This document shows positions 1-6,466 of a stretch of 10,883 nt of DNA, piece after piece. Source of the stretch: JADJPL01 sp041183125 (GTDB lineage: Bacteria; Bacteroidota; Bacteroidia; Chitinophagales; Saprospiraceae); contig JBEGMH010000133.1 in the NCBI GenBank assembly GCA_041183125.1, forward strand, positions 1 to 10,883. The letters run 5' to 3'. Position numbers and translations under genes: made by a program. Within the stretch, counting starts at the first letter, position 1. Each line of letters opens with the position of its first letter. The notes beneath the pieces are model-generated. The model was given only the letters and a program-made list of their open reading frames with translations, was not told where the DNA came from and did no database searches.

Positions 1-18
1 GCCTGAAGAATAAAATAA

Positions 19-79
19 TGAACGAGCGCTTGTTTTTTTGATTTTGCCGTGCAAAATCAAAAAAACAAGCGCTCGTTCA
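19..79. repeat. 29-bp perfect inverted repeat (long stem-loop)
   Basis: Bases 19-47 are the exact reverse complement of 51-79, leaving a 3-base loop at 48-50. The outer part of each arm is mixed sequence (TGAACGAGCGCTTG), followed by a run of seven T (A in the other arm) and then GATTTTGC. It lies upstream of the DCC-family gene and perhaps just after an unseen upstream gene. Such a hairpin could act as a transcription terminator or mRNA stabiliser, but neither flank has a clean T-run directly after the stem, so terminator function is not proven. It shares only its general shape, not its sequence, with the repeats at 1500 and 7908. Confidence 0.85.
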
Positions 80-169
80 AAATATTTTTTGGTGGCATCA
101 GGCGAAAAAGGTCTTTTTACAAAACCCCTCTACCATTCAACAAAACGCCCAAACTTGGGTTATACCTCC

Positions 170-595
170 ATGGCAGATACGACTCCCCGCGCCCCCTCAA
201 CAGACGGCCCTGTCTTGCTTTTTGACGGGGCCTGCAACTTGTGCAACGGCACCGTGCAGTTCCTGCTGCGCACCGACCGCCGGGCTGTCCTCCGCTTTGC
301 ACCGCTCCAATCTGAGGCGGGCATCCGGCTTCTACAGGAAGCTGGCTACCAGGGGCCTCCGCTCGACAGCGTGGTGTTGATCGCAAACGGACGCCTCTTC
401 GCGCATTCCGATGCCGTATTAGAGACCGCCCGCCTACTCGGTTTCCCCTGGTCGCTGGCCTACGGGTTCAAAGGGGTACCCCGCGTGCTCCGCGACGCCA
501 TCTATCGCTGGGTAGGCCGCAACCGGTACGCCTGGTTTGGAAAAAGCGAGCAATGCCTGATGCCCACCCCGGATATAAAAGCCAGATTTCTTTAA
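170..595 (+). CDS. DCC-family (DUF393) thiol-disulfide oxidoreductase-like protein
   Basis: This 141-residue protein matches the DUF393 or DCC family, small proteins thought to have a thioredoxin-like fold with a redox-active cysteine pair. The defining motif is near the N-terminus: LLFDGACNLCNG, with Asp19, Cys22 and Cys25, followed by the typical VQFLLRTDRR and RFAPLQSEAG segments. A later aromatic-rich segment (LAYGFKGVPRVLRDAIYRWVGRNRY) also fits the family, and the total length is usual. The reading frame is open back to an ATG at 38, but that start lies inside the palindrome at 19-79 and would add 44 residues without family resemblance, so I chose the ATG at 170. No signal peptide is visible, so a cytoplasmic location is likely. 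The next gene starts 12 bp after the stop, suggesting co-transcription. The redox partner is unknown and the physiological role of this family is poorly defined. Confidence 0.88.
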   Translation: MADTTPRAPSTDGPVLLFDGACNLCNGTVQFLLRTDRRAVLRFAPLQSEAGIRLLQEAGYQGPPLDSVVLIANGRLFAHSDAVLETARLLGFPWSLAYGFKGVPRVLRDAIYRWVGRNRYAWFGKSEQCLMPTPDIKARFL

Positions 596-607
596 AAACC
601 TACCACT

Positions 608-1498
608 ATGCATTCAAGAAGGTCTTTCCTCAAAAAAGGCGCACTCGCCGCCGGGCTTTTTGCCGTTCCGCCGGCAACATGGCTCGATTATTTAACAGCC
701 GGCAATATGCACCTCATCCGCAACAACGTCGGCTATTTTACCGAAAGCGGCGGCACGATCGGCTGGTATATCGGAAAGGCGGGAATCGTCGTGGTAGATA
801 CCCAGTTTCCCGCACAAGCGGGTCATTTCATCGAACAAGTCCGGGAGAAATCGGATCGGCGCATAGACCTGCTCCTCAATACCCACCACCACGGCGATCA
901 TACCGGTGGCAATATCGCCTTCAAAGGGATGGTTGAAAAAGTAGTGGCCCACGCCAACTCCCGCACGAACCAGGAACAAGCCGCTATCGCCCGCAAAACC
1001 GAAGCCCAGCAACTCTATCCCGATACGACGTATGAAACCCGCTGGTCACAAAAAGTGGATGAGGAAACCATCACCGCCCACTACTTCGGCCCTGCCCATA
1101 CCAACGGCGACAGCGTTGTCCACTTCGAACAGGCCAATATCGCGCATGTCGGCGACCTCATGTTCAACCGCCGCTTCCCGTACATTGATAAAACCGCCGG
1201 CGCTTCCATCGAAAACTGGATAGACGTGTTGCAGCAAATCCGGAAAACGTTCGACCAGGATACGCGTTTCGTCTTCGGCCATGCCGCGGAGCAATACGCC
1301 GTAACAGGCGGGAAGGAAGACCTCGCAGCGATGCAGAACTACCTCAACAAACTGCTCGCTTACGTGAAAAAAGCCATCAAAGATGGAATAGATGAAAAAA
1401 GCCTGATTGAAAAAACCAAGCTCATCCCCGGGGCAGAAGAATGGACCGGGCAAGGGGTGGAGCGCAGTATCAGCGCTGCTTACATCGAGCTGAAATAA
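608..1498 (+). CDS. Tat-exported metallo-beta-lactamase-fold hydrolase
   Basis: This 296-residue protein has a full set of metallo-beta-lactamase-fold metal ligands. The core motif is THHHGDHTGG, giving His93, His95, Asp97 and His98; further ligands are His164 (GPAHTNGD), Asp183 (HVGDLMF) and His225 (FGHA). It should therefore bind two zinc ions and hydrolyse its substrate by metal-activated water. The N-terminus SRRSFLKKGALAAGLFAV has a twin-arginine pair and a hydrophobic stretch, so export to the periplasm in folded form by the Tat pathway is likely. The last 70 residues are helical and charged, as in many broad MBL hydrolases. The substrate cannot be read from sequence: it could be a beta-lactam, lactone, thioester or other compound, and a resistance role should not be assumed. 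It follows the DCC-family gene by 12 bp, probably in one operon. Confidence 0.88.
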   Translation: MHSRRSFLKKGALAAGLFAVPPATWLDYLTAGNMHLIRNNVGYFTESGGTIGWYIGKAGIVVVDTQFPAQAGHFIEQVREKSDRRIDLLLNTHHHGDHTGGNIAFKGMVEKVVAHANSRTNQEQAAIARKTEAQQLYPDTTYETRWSQKVDEETITAHYFGPAHTNGDSVVHFEQANIAHVGDLMFNRRFPYIDKTAGASIENWIDVLQQIRKTFDQDTRFVFGHAAEQYAVTGGKEDLAAMQNYLNKLLAYVKKAIKDGIDEKSLIEKTKLIPGAEEWTGQGVERSISAAYIELK

Positions 1499-1499
1499 A

Positions 1500-1566
1500 T
1501 ATACTTGTTGCGAGGTGGGAAAAAAGGCTTTTTTCCCCACCTCGCTGACCCCTCGCAACAAGTATA
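1500..1566. repeat. Palindromic intergenic repeat, short copy (67 bp)
   Basis: Bases 1500-1515 (TATACTTGTTGCGAGG) are the exact reverse complement of 1551-1566. Inside lies a second hairpin: 1511-1519 plus six A pair with 1529-1534 and 1536-1544, with one bulged C at 1535. The right-hand end, from the T-run through GCTGACCCCTCGCAACAAGT, recurs nearly unchanged at the end of the 166-bp element at 7908-8073, so the two are members of one repeat family. The element begins 1 bp after the MBL-hydrolase stop codon and ends 20 bp before the asnS promoter. No ORF is inside. It could be a REP/MITE-like element or an mRNA 3'-end structure. Confidence 0.85.
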
Positions 1567-1586
1567 ATGCAATTCCACGCCCGTAA

Positions 1587-1619
1587 TTGCAAAAGTCTGC
1601 AAATTCTGGGTTAATTTTG
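1587..1619 (+). promoter_or_regulatory. Probable asnS promoter (Bacteroidota type)
   Basis: TAATTTTG at 1612-1619 matches the TAnnTTTG -7 element known for Bacteroidota. A TTG at 1587-1589 lies 22 bp upstream, in the place of the -33 element. Transcription would begin near 1625 and leave a leader of about 27 nt before the asnS ATG. The spacer is at the long end of the accepted range. Confidence 0.65.
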
Positions 1620-1651
1620 CCGGCCATTGGCAAACACACAAATGCGCAACC

Positions 1652-3085
1652 ATGGCCACACACATTGATATTGCCCGGATTATCCAAAACCCTCCACTGG
1701 ACCAAACCATTACCGTAAAGGGCTGGGTACGGGCTTTCCGCAACAACCGCTTCATCGCCCTGAACGACGGCTCCAGTCCCCAAAACCTACAAGTGGTGAT
1801 CGAGGCAGGGCAGATGGACGAAGAGCTCGTCAAAAAAATCAAATACCACGCCTGCATCGCCGCAAGCGGGAAATTAGTCGAATCGCAGGGCAGTGGACAG
1901 GCCATCGAACTCATCGCCGAGCACCTGGAAATCTTGGGGGAAAACAACCTCGACGAATATCCCCTGCAGCCCAAACGGCAGACGGTGGAGTTCCTGCGCG
2001 CCAAAGCGCACTTCCGCATGCGCACCAATACCTTTGGCGCCGTGTTCCGGATTCGCCATGCAGTGGCGTTCGCCATCCACAAGTTCTACAACGACAATGG
2101 GTTCTACTATCTCCACGCGCCCATCATCACGGGAAGCGATGCAGAAGGGGCCGGTGAAATGTTCCGCGTAACCACCCTTGACCTCGATGATCTGCCCCGC
2201 ACAGAGGAAGGCTACATAGACTGGAAATCCGACTTCTTCGGCCGCCCCACCAACCTCACGGTATCCGGGCAGCTCCAGGCAGAAATCGGCGCCCTGGCCT
2301 TGGGCAAGGTATATACCTTCGGCCCTACTTTCCGCGCCGAAAACTCCAATACGCCGCGGCACTTAGCCGAGTTCTGGATGATCGAACCGGAAATGGCTTT
2401 CTACGATATCCACGACAATATGGACTTAGCGGAATCCTTCTGCAAGTTCATCATCCGCTATGTCCTGGAACACAACCTGCCCGACCTCGAAGTGCTGGCC
2501 GCCCGTATCGAAGAAGAAGAAAAAAACCTCCCGAAAGAGAAGCGCCGTCCGATGGGACTCATCGAGCAGTTGCGCTTTGTGGCCGACAATGCCTTCGAGC
2601 GCATCACCTATACCGACGCCGTGCAGATACTCCTCAACTCCAAGCCTTATAAAAAGGGACAGTTCGAGTTCCCCGTCGAGTGGGGCCGGGATTTGCAGGC
2701 TGAACACGAGCGCTATCTCGTGGAAAAAGAGTTCCAAAAACCCGTTATCGTCCGCAACTATCCCAAAGAAATCAAGGCGTTCTACATGCGCTTGAACGAA
2801 GACGGCAAAACCGTGGCGGCTATGGACGTCCTCTTCCCGGGAATCGGTGAGGTCATCGGGGGCTCACAACGCGAAGAGCGCTACGAAAACCTCTTGTCCC
2901 GTATCCAGGAAGTGGGTATCCCGGAAGAGGAGCTCTGGTGGTACCTGGAGCTGCGCAAGTTCGGTGGGGCGCCCCACTCCGGCTTTGGCCTTGGGTTTGA
3001 GCGCATGGTGCAGTTCGTCACGGGCATGGGCAATATCCGCGATGTCGTTCCTTTCCCAAGAACGCCGGATAACGCTGATTTCTGA
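1652..3085 (+). CDS. asnS: Asparagine--tRNA ligase (AsnRS)
   Basis: This 477-residue class II aminoacyl-tRNA synthetase joins asparagine to tRNA-Asn using ATP, in the cytoplasm. The N-terminal part (about 18-100) is an OB-fold anticodon-binding domain (ITVKGWVRAFRNNRFIALNDG). The catalytic domain follows: SGQLQAEIGALALGKVYTFG at 206-224 and motif 2 (FRAENSNTPRHLAEFWMIEPE, Arg228, Glu230, His237, Glu240). Motif 3 near the C-terminus is GLGFERM with Arg451. The ending NIRDVVPFPRTP is typical of AsnRS and distinguishes it from the longer bacterial AspRS, which has a GAD insertion that is absent here. Length is close to the usual 460-480 residues. It has its own promoter just upstream and appears monocistronic. 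An overlapping minus-strand open frame (1046-1783) has no family features and is a shadow. Confidence 0.97.
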   Translation: MATHIDIARIIQNPPLDQTITVKGWVRAFRNNRFIALNDGSSPQNLQVVIEAGQMDEELVKKIKYHACIAASGKLVESQGSGQAIELIAEHLEILGENNLDEYPLQPKRQTVEFLRAKAHFRMRTNTFGAVFRIRHAVAFAIHKFYNDNGFYYLHAPIITGSDAEGAGEMFRVTTLDLDDLPRTEEGYIDWKSDFFGRPTNLTVSGQLQAEIGALALGKVYTFGPTFRAENSNTPRHLAEFWMIEPEMAFYDIHDNMDLAESFCKFIIRYVLEHNLPDLEVLAARIEEEEKNLPKEKRRPMGLIEQLRFVADNAFERITYTDAVQILLNSKPYKKGQFEFPVEWGRDLQAEHERYLVEKEFQKPVIVRNYPKEIKAFYMRLNEDGKTVAAMDVLFPGIGEVIGGSQREERYENLLSRIQEVGIPEEELWWYLELRKFGGAPHSGFGLGFERMVQFVTGMGNIRDVVPFPRTPDNADF

Positions 3086-3113
3086 CCGTTCCCTCAATGG
3101 TTTAGACTTATTG

Positions 3114-3143
3114 TTGACAAGGTCGAAAAAAAGCCTATTTTTG
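3114..3143 (+). promoter_or_regulatory. Consensus Bacteroidota promoter of the small-RNA locus
   Basis: TATTTTTG at 3136-3143 is a full match to the -7 consensus TAnnTTTG. TTG at 3114-3116 (within TTGTTGAC from 3111) is 19 bp upstream, an ideal spacing for the -33 element. It starts only 28 bp after the asnS stop codon and points away from asnS. The only plus-strand content downstream before a terminator is the structured 180-nt segment, and the next protein gene is on the other strand. Predicted start of transcription is near 3149. Confidence 0.7.
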
Positions 3144-3166
3144 TACTCGTTGAATGACCTCATGAG

Positions 3167-3198
3167 AAAAAAAAAGCCGCATTCTACCTGAATGCGGC
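3167..3198 (-). terminator. Minus-strand intrinsic terminator of the T9SS-protein gene
   Basis: Read on the minus strand, GCCGCATTC (3198-3190) pairs with GAATGCGGC (3184-3176) around a 5-base loop and is followed by nine T (3175-3167). This is a textbook rho-independent terminator about 150 bp past the stop codon of the large secreted-protein gene. In the other direction the same stem is the first hairpin of the candidate small RNA. Confidence 0.75.
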
Positions 3199-3296
3199 CT
3201 CACGCTAATAACAAATCATAATCTCATGAAAAAGACGACCTTTAAATCTTAAGACTCCAATATCTTGTTGGGTTTCTTTTGATGGTTCGTGTGAGG

Positions 3297-3330
3297 GGTT
3301 CCCCGCAGGGTTACTGCAGGGAACCTTTTT
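3297..3330 (+). terminator. Plus-strand intrinsic terminator of the small-RNA locus
   Basis: GGTTCCC (3297-3303) pairs with GGGAACC (3319-3325), then GCAG (3305-3308) with CTGC (3314-3317), with a single C/A mismatch between and a GGTTA loop; TTTTT follows at 3326-3330. There is no T-run on the minus-strand side, so it works in the plus direction. It lies 17 bp before the stop codon of the convergent minus-strand gene. Confidence 0.75.
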
Positions 3331-3347
3331 AGTAAATGGGATTACGA

Positions 3348-6287
3348 CTATCGTATAATAAACTTACCAGAATTGATCAGTTTGCCCCGGGATTCCAGCC
3401 GGTACAGATACATGCCCGACGGGAGGCCGTTACGGCTCCAGGTAAACTGATGTCCTGAAAAAAGGTGTTGATCAACCAATCTGCCGTTCAGGTCTAAGAC
3501 GCGCAGCGCTACGGCATCGAATCCAGGTCCTTCCAGCTCAAATGTTACGCTTTCTACTGCCGGGTTGGGGTATGCCTTCACTTGAAGTCCGGGCATAAAC
3601 GTTTCCTTGGCAGAAGTCAGCACGGTTATGAAATCCGGGAACTTCTGTACCACATAGCGCAGGGCCTTGGTGGCGGCAGGAGCTTGGTAGTCGAAATAGA
3701 CCGTTGCCCTATTTTCGATTACCGTGCCTGGCAGGTTATTGGCTTTTTGGCCTACCCGGAATTCTACAAAACCAAAACCAGTGTTTGCGTTGCCAGCAGG
3801 AGCGAGTGCGACATTGTCCAGGGTGATTTTCACGACTCCCGTGGAAGTGACTTCCAGCCGGTAGCTAAAGTTGCTCGCTCCCGGGGTGACCCTTCTCGGG
3901 TCAAGCCCCTGGGGGAGCGTGTCTCTGATCACCACCCTGCGCACAGTGTCTGTACTCGAGTTTTTGAACAAAACTTTGAATGTTAAATCGGTTTCGGGCG
4001 CGATAATCGAATCGCGATACCCTTTGGGATAGCCTCTTAGCTCTACCGGCAACGCAAACGTTTTAATTTCTTGTGCATCTATAGCCACGAAGGGATCGAA
4101 ATTGTCCTCCGGGAACATCGTTACTTTTCCAAAGCTCAGGGAGCCTGTGCCCTTGCTGCATGCTTCTACCACTGCCGTCGGGAAGCTACGGCCGGGATGG
4201 CCCGACGACTGCTGCACCACGATCCGGAACGTAGCCCCTGTAGCGGGCACTTTGATGGTGCGCTCTTCGTCCGCCTTCAATTGTACGTCGAACTGGCGCA
4301 GGATAATCGCATCCTGGATGACGATAGAGCGCCGGGCCGACTCCATATCCCCCTGTCCTTCGTTCTTGATCTTGAACGATACCGAATCCCCCTCACAGGT
4401 CCCGCTCACGGTCAAGCTGGACATATCCCAGTTGGGGTCGGCCTGCAGACAGGTCGTATCGGGGTAGATATGGGCGCTGACCAACGCGGCCTGCCCTTCT
4501 GCAATCCCCGTACATGCCATCTCTGCTTTGATACTGAACTTGCCCGATGCGGTCGGCTCCAGCGTCCCTAATTGGAAGCGGTATTTGCCGTCGCTCAACA
4601 AGGTATGGGGTACCGAAGCGCTGTTAAAGCGTATCTTGCGGTCTAATTGAAGGTCCACGTATGCCTTTTCCGCACGGCCCGTACCGATGTTCCGGTAGCT
4701 GACGAAGTAGTCCAGATCCGAGCAGGGTGCCAGGAAAGGCGTAGCTACTTCTACTTCCAGGAAGGGGCACGCGAGGGCCGACTTCATGGGAAAATCTATG
4801 CGGATAGAGTCGTAGGGCGCTTTGAACTGCACCGTTGTGCCCTGTGCGATACAGGCGTCCCAGTACAGGTTGACCGGTATAGCGCGCACGTTGTAGCGCC
4901 CTGTGTCCACGGAGATGCGGTATGCCCCCTTGGCGTCCGTCGTCGCATAGAATACCTTGCCCTGTTGTTCGGCCATCACCAGCCAGCCTTCGAGGCCGGG
5001 TTCGTTGGCATCGCTGTCGCAAGCGCTGTCCAAATCCCGGAATACCCGTCCGCTGAGCTGATTCGTGACGATATTGCCCTGTCCGTCGGTTTTCACCAGA
5101 ATCAGGTCGTTGAACGAGGTCAGCATCTGGGCATTGTACCCGGTGAGCACGAAGCCACCGTCTGCGGTAGCCCTCACATCGCGGGCTTCCTCTGCCGCTT
5201 CCGGGTCGCCGATATTTTTTTGCCAGAGTATGCGGCCATCGGCTCCCAACTTGGCGAGGAAGATATCCACGTTGAGTTGGTTCACCACTTTGAGGCCGGT
5301 GAGGATCAGGCTGCCATCCTTCAGTTCGGCGATTGCGTTTGATTCTTCTTCGATACCTGCCTGGCCTATGGACGTTTCCCAGAGCTTATCGCCCTCGAAA
5401 CCGAACTTGACTGCATAGGCATTGGGGTTGTTGCCGATCGCACCTGTCAGTACGATACCGTTGTCCGCCGTGACCACCAGATCTCGGGCTTCTTCGCGGG
5501 CGGAGCCGGCGATGCGGCGTTCCCAGACTGCGGTGCCGTCCTGTGCGAGGCGATAGAGCACGATATCGCTGCTCAAGCCGTTCAGTTGGCCATTGCAGAC
5601 GAAGGCAAGGCCTTTGTTTTGTGGGTACTGCGCTACGGCCACCCCTACGTCCGAGCGGCTGAGGTCAAATTGCTTGAACCAAGCGATATTGCCCTGGGCA
5701 TCGAAGCGTGCAAGGAAAGCATCCTCGTTGTCTACTCCGGCTTTTATGGAGCCTGTCACCAGGAACCCGCCGTCTTTGTCGAGGATTGCGCTCTGTACGC
5801 GCTCGGCACTGGCCGAGCCGAACTGCTTGCTCCAGATTTTTTCCCCTTTGCGGTTTATTTTCAGAAGGTAGACATTCTCGCTTTGGCCAAACTCGCTGAT
5901 GATATTGCCTACGATCAGGTAGTTGCCGTCAGCCGTCGCTAAGATGGCGCGGGCTTGCTCCTGGTAGCCCTCATCGAAGTAAGTGGACCATAGTTTTGTG
6001 CCATCGGCATCCGTGCGGATGACGAAAATATCCTGGTCGTTGTCGGTCCCGAACGATTCCCCGAAACCTACGACGAGAAAGCCATGATCTTCCGTTTGAA
6101 GTACGGCCCAACCTTCATCCGTTTTTTCGGCACCGAAGGTGTACTGCCATCCCTGACCCGAAGCGACTCGGCTGAAGAGCAGGTTCATTACGACCAGCAA
6201 TGCCGCTCCTGCCACCTTCGCGAAGGTGCCCCGGGCTGAACGATTAGCTAGTCTGAATTCCATGAGCTGTGTCTTTTTGTTCTTCAT
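3348..6287 (-). CDS. Secreted T9SS cargo: seven-repeat beta-propeller with SdrD B-like, DUF11-like and C-terminal sorting domains
   Basis: This is a 979-residue protein when started at the ATG at 6287. Residues 1-45 form a signal peptide (positive start, then VAGAALLVVMNLLF, ending VASGQ). Residues about 46-410 hold seven repeats of roughly 50 residues, each with a pattern like W...A.DGGFLVTG...D.FL.K.D..G, predicting a seven-bladed propeller. A SdrD B/Cna B-like domain follows (SGRVFRDLDSACDSDANEPGLEGW, about 411-490), then Cys-containing beta-rich regions, a DUF11-like domain near 748-873 (DLTFKVLFKNSSTDTVRRVV) and, at 901-979, the T9SS type A sorting domain (AYPNPAVESV ... LPSGMYLYRLES ... 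KFIIR). It is therefore predicted to cross the outer membrane by T9SS and stay on the surface or be released. Ligand and role are unknown; adhesion is a guess. The frame is open to an ATG at 6338, but that lies upstream of the predicted promoter; 6263 is another possible start. Confidence 0.9.
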   Translation of the reverse strand: MKNKKTQLMEFRLANRSARGTFAKVAGAALLVVMNLLFSRVASGQGWQYTFGAEKTDEGWAVLQTEDHGFLVVGFGESFGTDNDQDIFVIRTDADGTKLWSTYFDEGYQEQARAILATADGNYLIVGNIISEFGQSENVYLLKINRKGEKIWSKQFGSASAERVQSAILDKDGGFLVTGSIKAGVDNEDAFLARFDAQGNIAWFKQFDLSRSDVGVAVAQYPQNKGLAFVCNGQLNGLSSDIVLYRLAQDGTAVWERRIAGSAREEARDLVVTADNGIVLTGAIGNNPNAYAVKFGFEGDKLWETSIGQAGIEEESNAIAELKDGSLILTGLKVVNQLNVDIFLAKLGADGRILWQKNIGDPEAAEEARDVRATADGGFVLTGYNAQMLTSFNDLILVKTDGQGNIVTNQLSGRVFRDLDSACDSDANEPGLEGWLVMAEQQGKVFYATTDAKGAYRISVDTGRYNVRAIPVNLYWDACIAQGTTVQFKAPYDSIRIDFPMKSALACPFLEVEVATPFLAPCSDLDYFVSYRNIGTGRAEKAYVDLQLDRKIRFNSASVPHTLLSDGKYRFQLGTLEPTASGKFSIKAEMACTGIAEGQAALVSAHIYPDTTCLQADPNWDMSSLTVSGTCEGDSVSFKIKNEGQGDMESARRSIVIQDAIILRQFDVQLKADEERTIKVPATGATFRIVVQQSSGHPGRSFPTAVVEACSKGTGSLSFGKVTMFPEDNFDPFVAIDAQEIKTFALPVELRGYPKGYRDSIIAPETDLTFKVLFKNSSTDTVRRVVIRDTLPQGLDPRRVTPGASNFSYRLEVTSTGVVKITLDNVALAPAGNANTGFGFVEFRVGQKANNLPGTVIENRATVYFDYQAPAATKALRYVVQKFPDFITVLTSAKETFMPGLQVKAYPNPAVESVTFELEGPGFDAVALRVLDLNGRLVDQHLFSGHQFTWSRNGLPSGMYLYRLESRGKLINSGKFIIR

Positions 6288-6301
6288 TTCTGAATACGTT
6301 A

Positions 6302-6333
6302 CAAATATGCAGGGACTCTTTTCCAGTATCAAA
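6302..6333 (-). promoter_or_regulatory. Probable promoter of the T9SS-cargo gene
   Basis: On the minus strand TTTG (6333-6330) is followed after 20 bp by CATATTTG (6309-6302), one base away from the TAnnTTTG consensus. Transcription would begin near 6297, about 10 nt before the ATG at 6287. This supports 6287 (or 6263) over 6338 as the start of translation. Confidence 0.5.
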
Positions 6334-6395
6334 GACAAAAAAAAGGGTTTGTTGAAAAAAAAACATTATTTTAGTCATCATTTTTAAATTAAAAA

Positions 6396-6429
6396 AATTC
6401 AAAATAATTGAAAATGTATATTTTGAATT
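6396..6429. repeat. 11-bp dyad in the AT-rich divergent promoter region
   Basis: AATTCAAAATA (6396-6406) is the exact reverse complement of 6419-6429, with a 12-base spacer. The gap between the two divergent genes (6288-6466) is almost entirely A and T, and this dyad is the only clear symmetric element there. It overlaps the likely -33 element of the downstream plus-strand gene, so it could be an operator for a dimeric regulator. Low-complexity sequence can give such symmetry by chance. Confidence 0.4.
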
Positions 6430-6450
6430 ATAAAATCATTTTTAATATTG
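6422..6450 (+). promoter_or_regulatory. Possible promoter of the helical-protein gene
   Basis: TTTG (6422-6425) and, 17 bp on, TAATATTG (6443-6450), which differs from TAnnTTTG at one fixed base. Transcription would begin near 6456, about 11 nt before the ATG at 6467. The surrounding AT-richness makes chance matches likely. Confidence 0.35.
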
Positions 6451-6466
6451 TTGAAAAAAGTTTTTC

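Larger units (their letters stand above)
3149..3330 (+). ncRNA. Candidate structured small RNA (about 180 nt)
   Basis: The segment is bounded by a consensus promoter (3114-3143) and a plus-strand intrinsic terminator (3297-3330), with no normal-sized ORF inside. The folding is unusually compact: hairpin one (3176-3184 with 3190-3198) directly abuts a closing stem CTCAC 3199-3203 with GTGAG 3291-3295, which abuts the terminator hairpin at 3297. Inside the middle domain AAAAGA 3230-3235 can pair with TCTTTT 3275-3280, and CCAA 3257-3260 with TTGG 3268-3271. This fits a stand-alone regulatory or housekeeping RNA, since no plus-strand gene follows. A 6S-RNA-like role is possible from its size and bulged middle hairpin, but no conserved 6S signature was recognised. 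Two tiny ORFs (9 and 8 codons) are also inside, so a leader-peptide transcript is an alternative. The ends are estimates. Confidence 0.5.

Noticed and set aside
148..159. Short symmetric sequence CCCAA-AC-TTGGG before the DCC-family start
   Set aside because: Only 5 bp with a 2-base centre, too short to claim as an operator or hairpin.
38..169. Upstream extension of the DCC-family protein to an ATG at 38
   Set aside because: It begins inside the left arm of the 29-bp palindrome and adds 44 residues without family resemblance; the family motif fits a start at 170.
608..1498. Calling the MBL hydrolase an antibiotic-resistance beta-lactamase
   Set aside because: The metal ligands show only the fold; nothing in the sequence or neighbours supports beta-lactam as substrate.
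1500..1566. CRISPR or tandem repeat array
   Set aside because: The repeats are two dispersed palindromic copies 6.4 kb apart, without regular spacers or cas genes.
1046..1783. Minus-strand open frame of 245 codons
   Set aside because: It lies antisense to the MBL hydrolase, the repeat and the start of asnS, and its translation shows no domain or signal.
3144..3330. Attenuator or riboswitch leader for a downstream gene
   Set aside because: The transcript ends at a terminator and the next gene is on the opposite strand, so there is no gene for a leader to control.
6288..6338. Start of the T9SS-cargo protein at 6338
   Set aside because: The predicted promoter lies at 6302-6333, downstream of that ATG, and a better signal peptide begins at 6287 or 6263.
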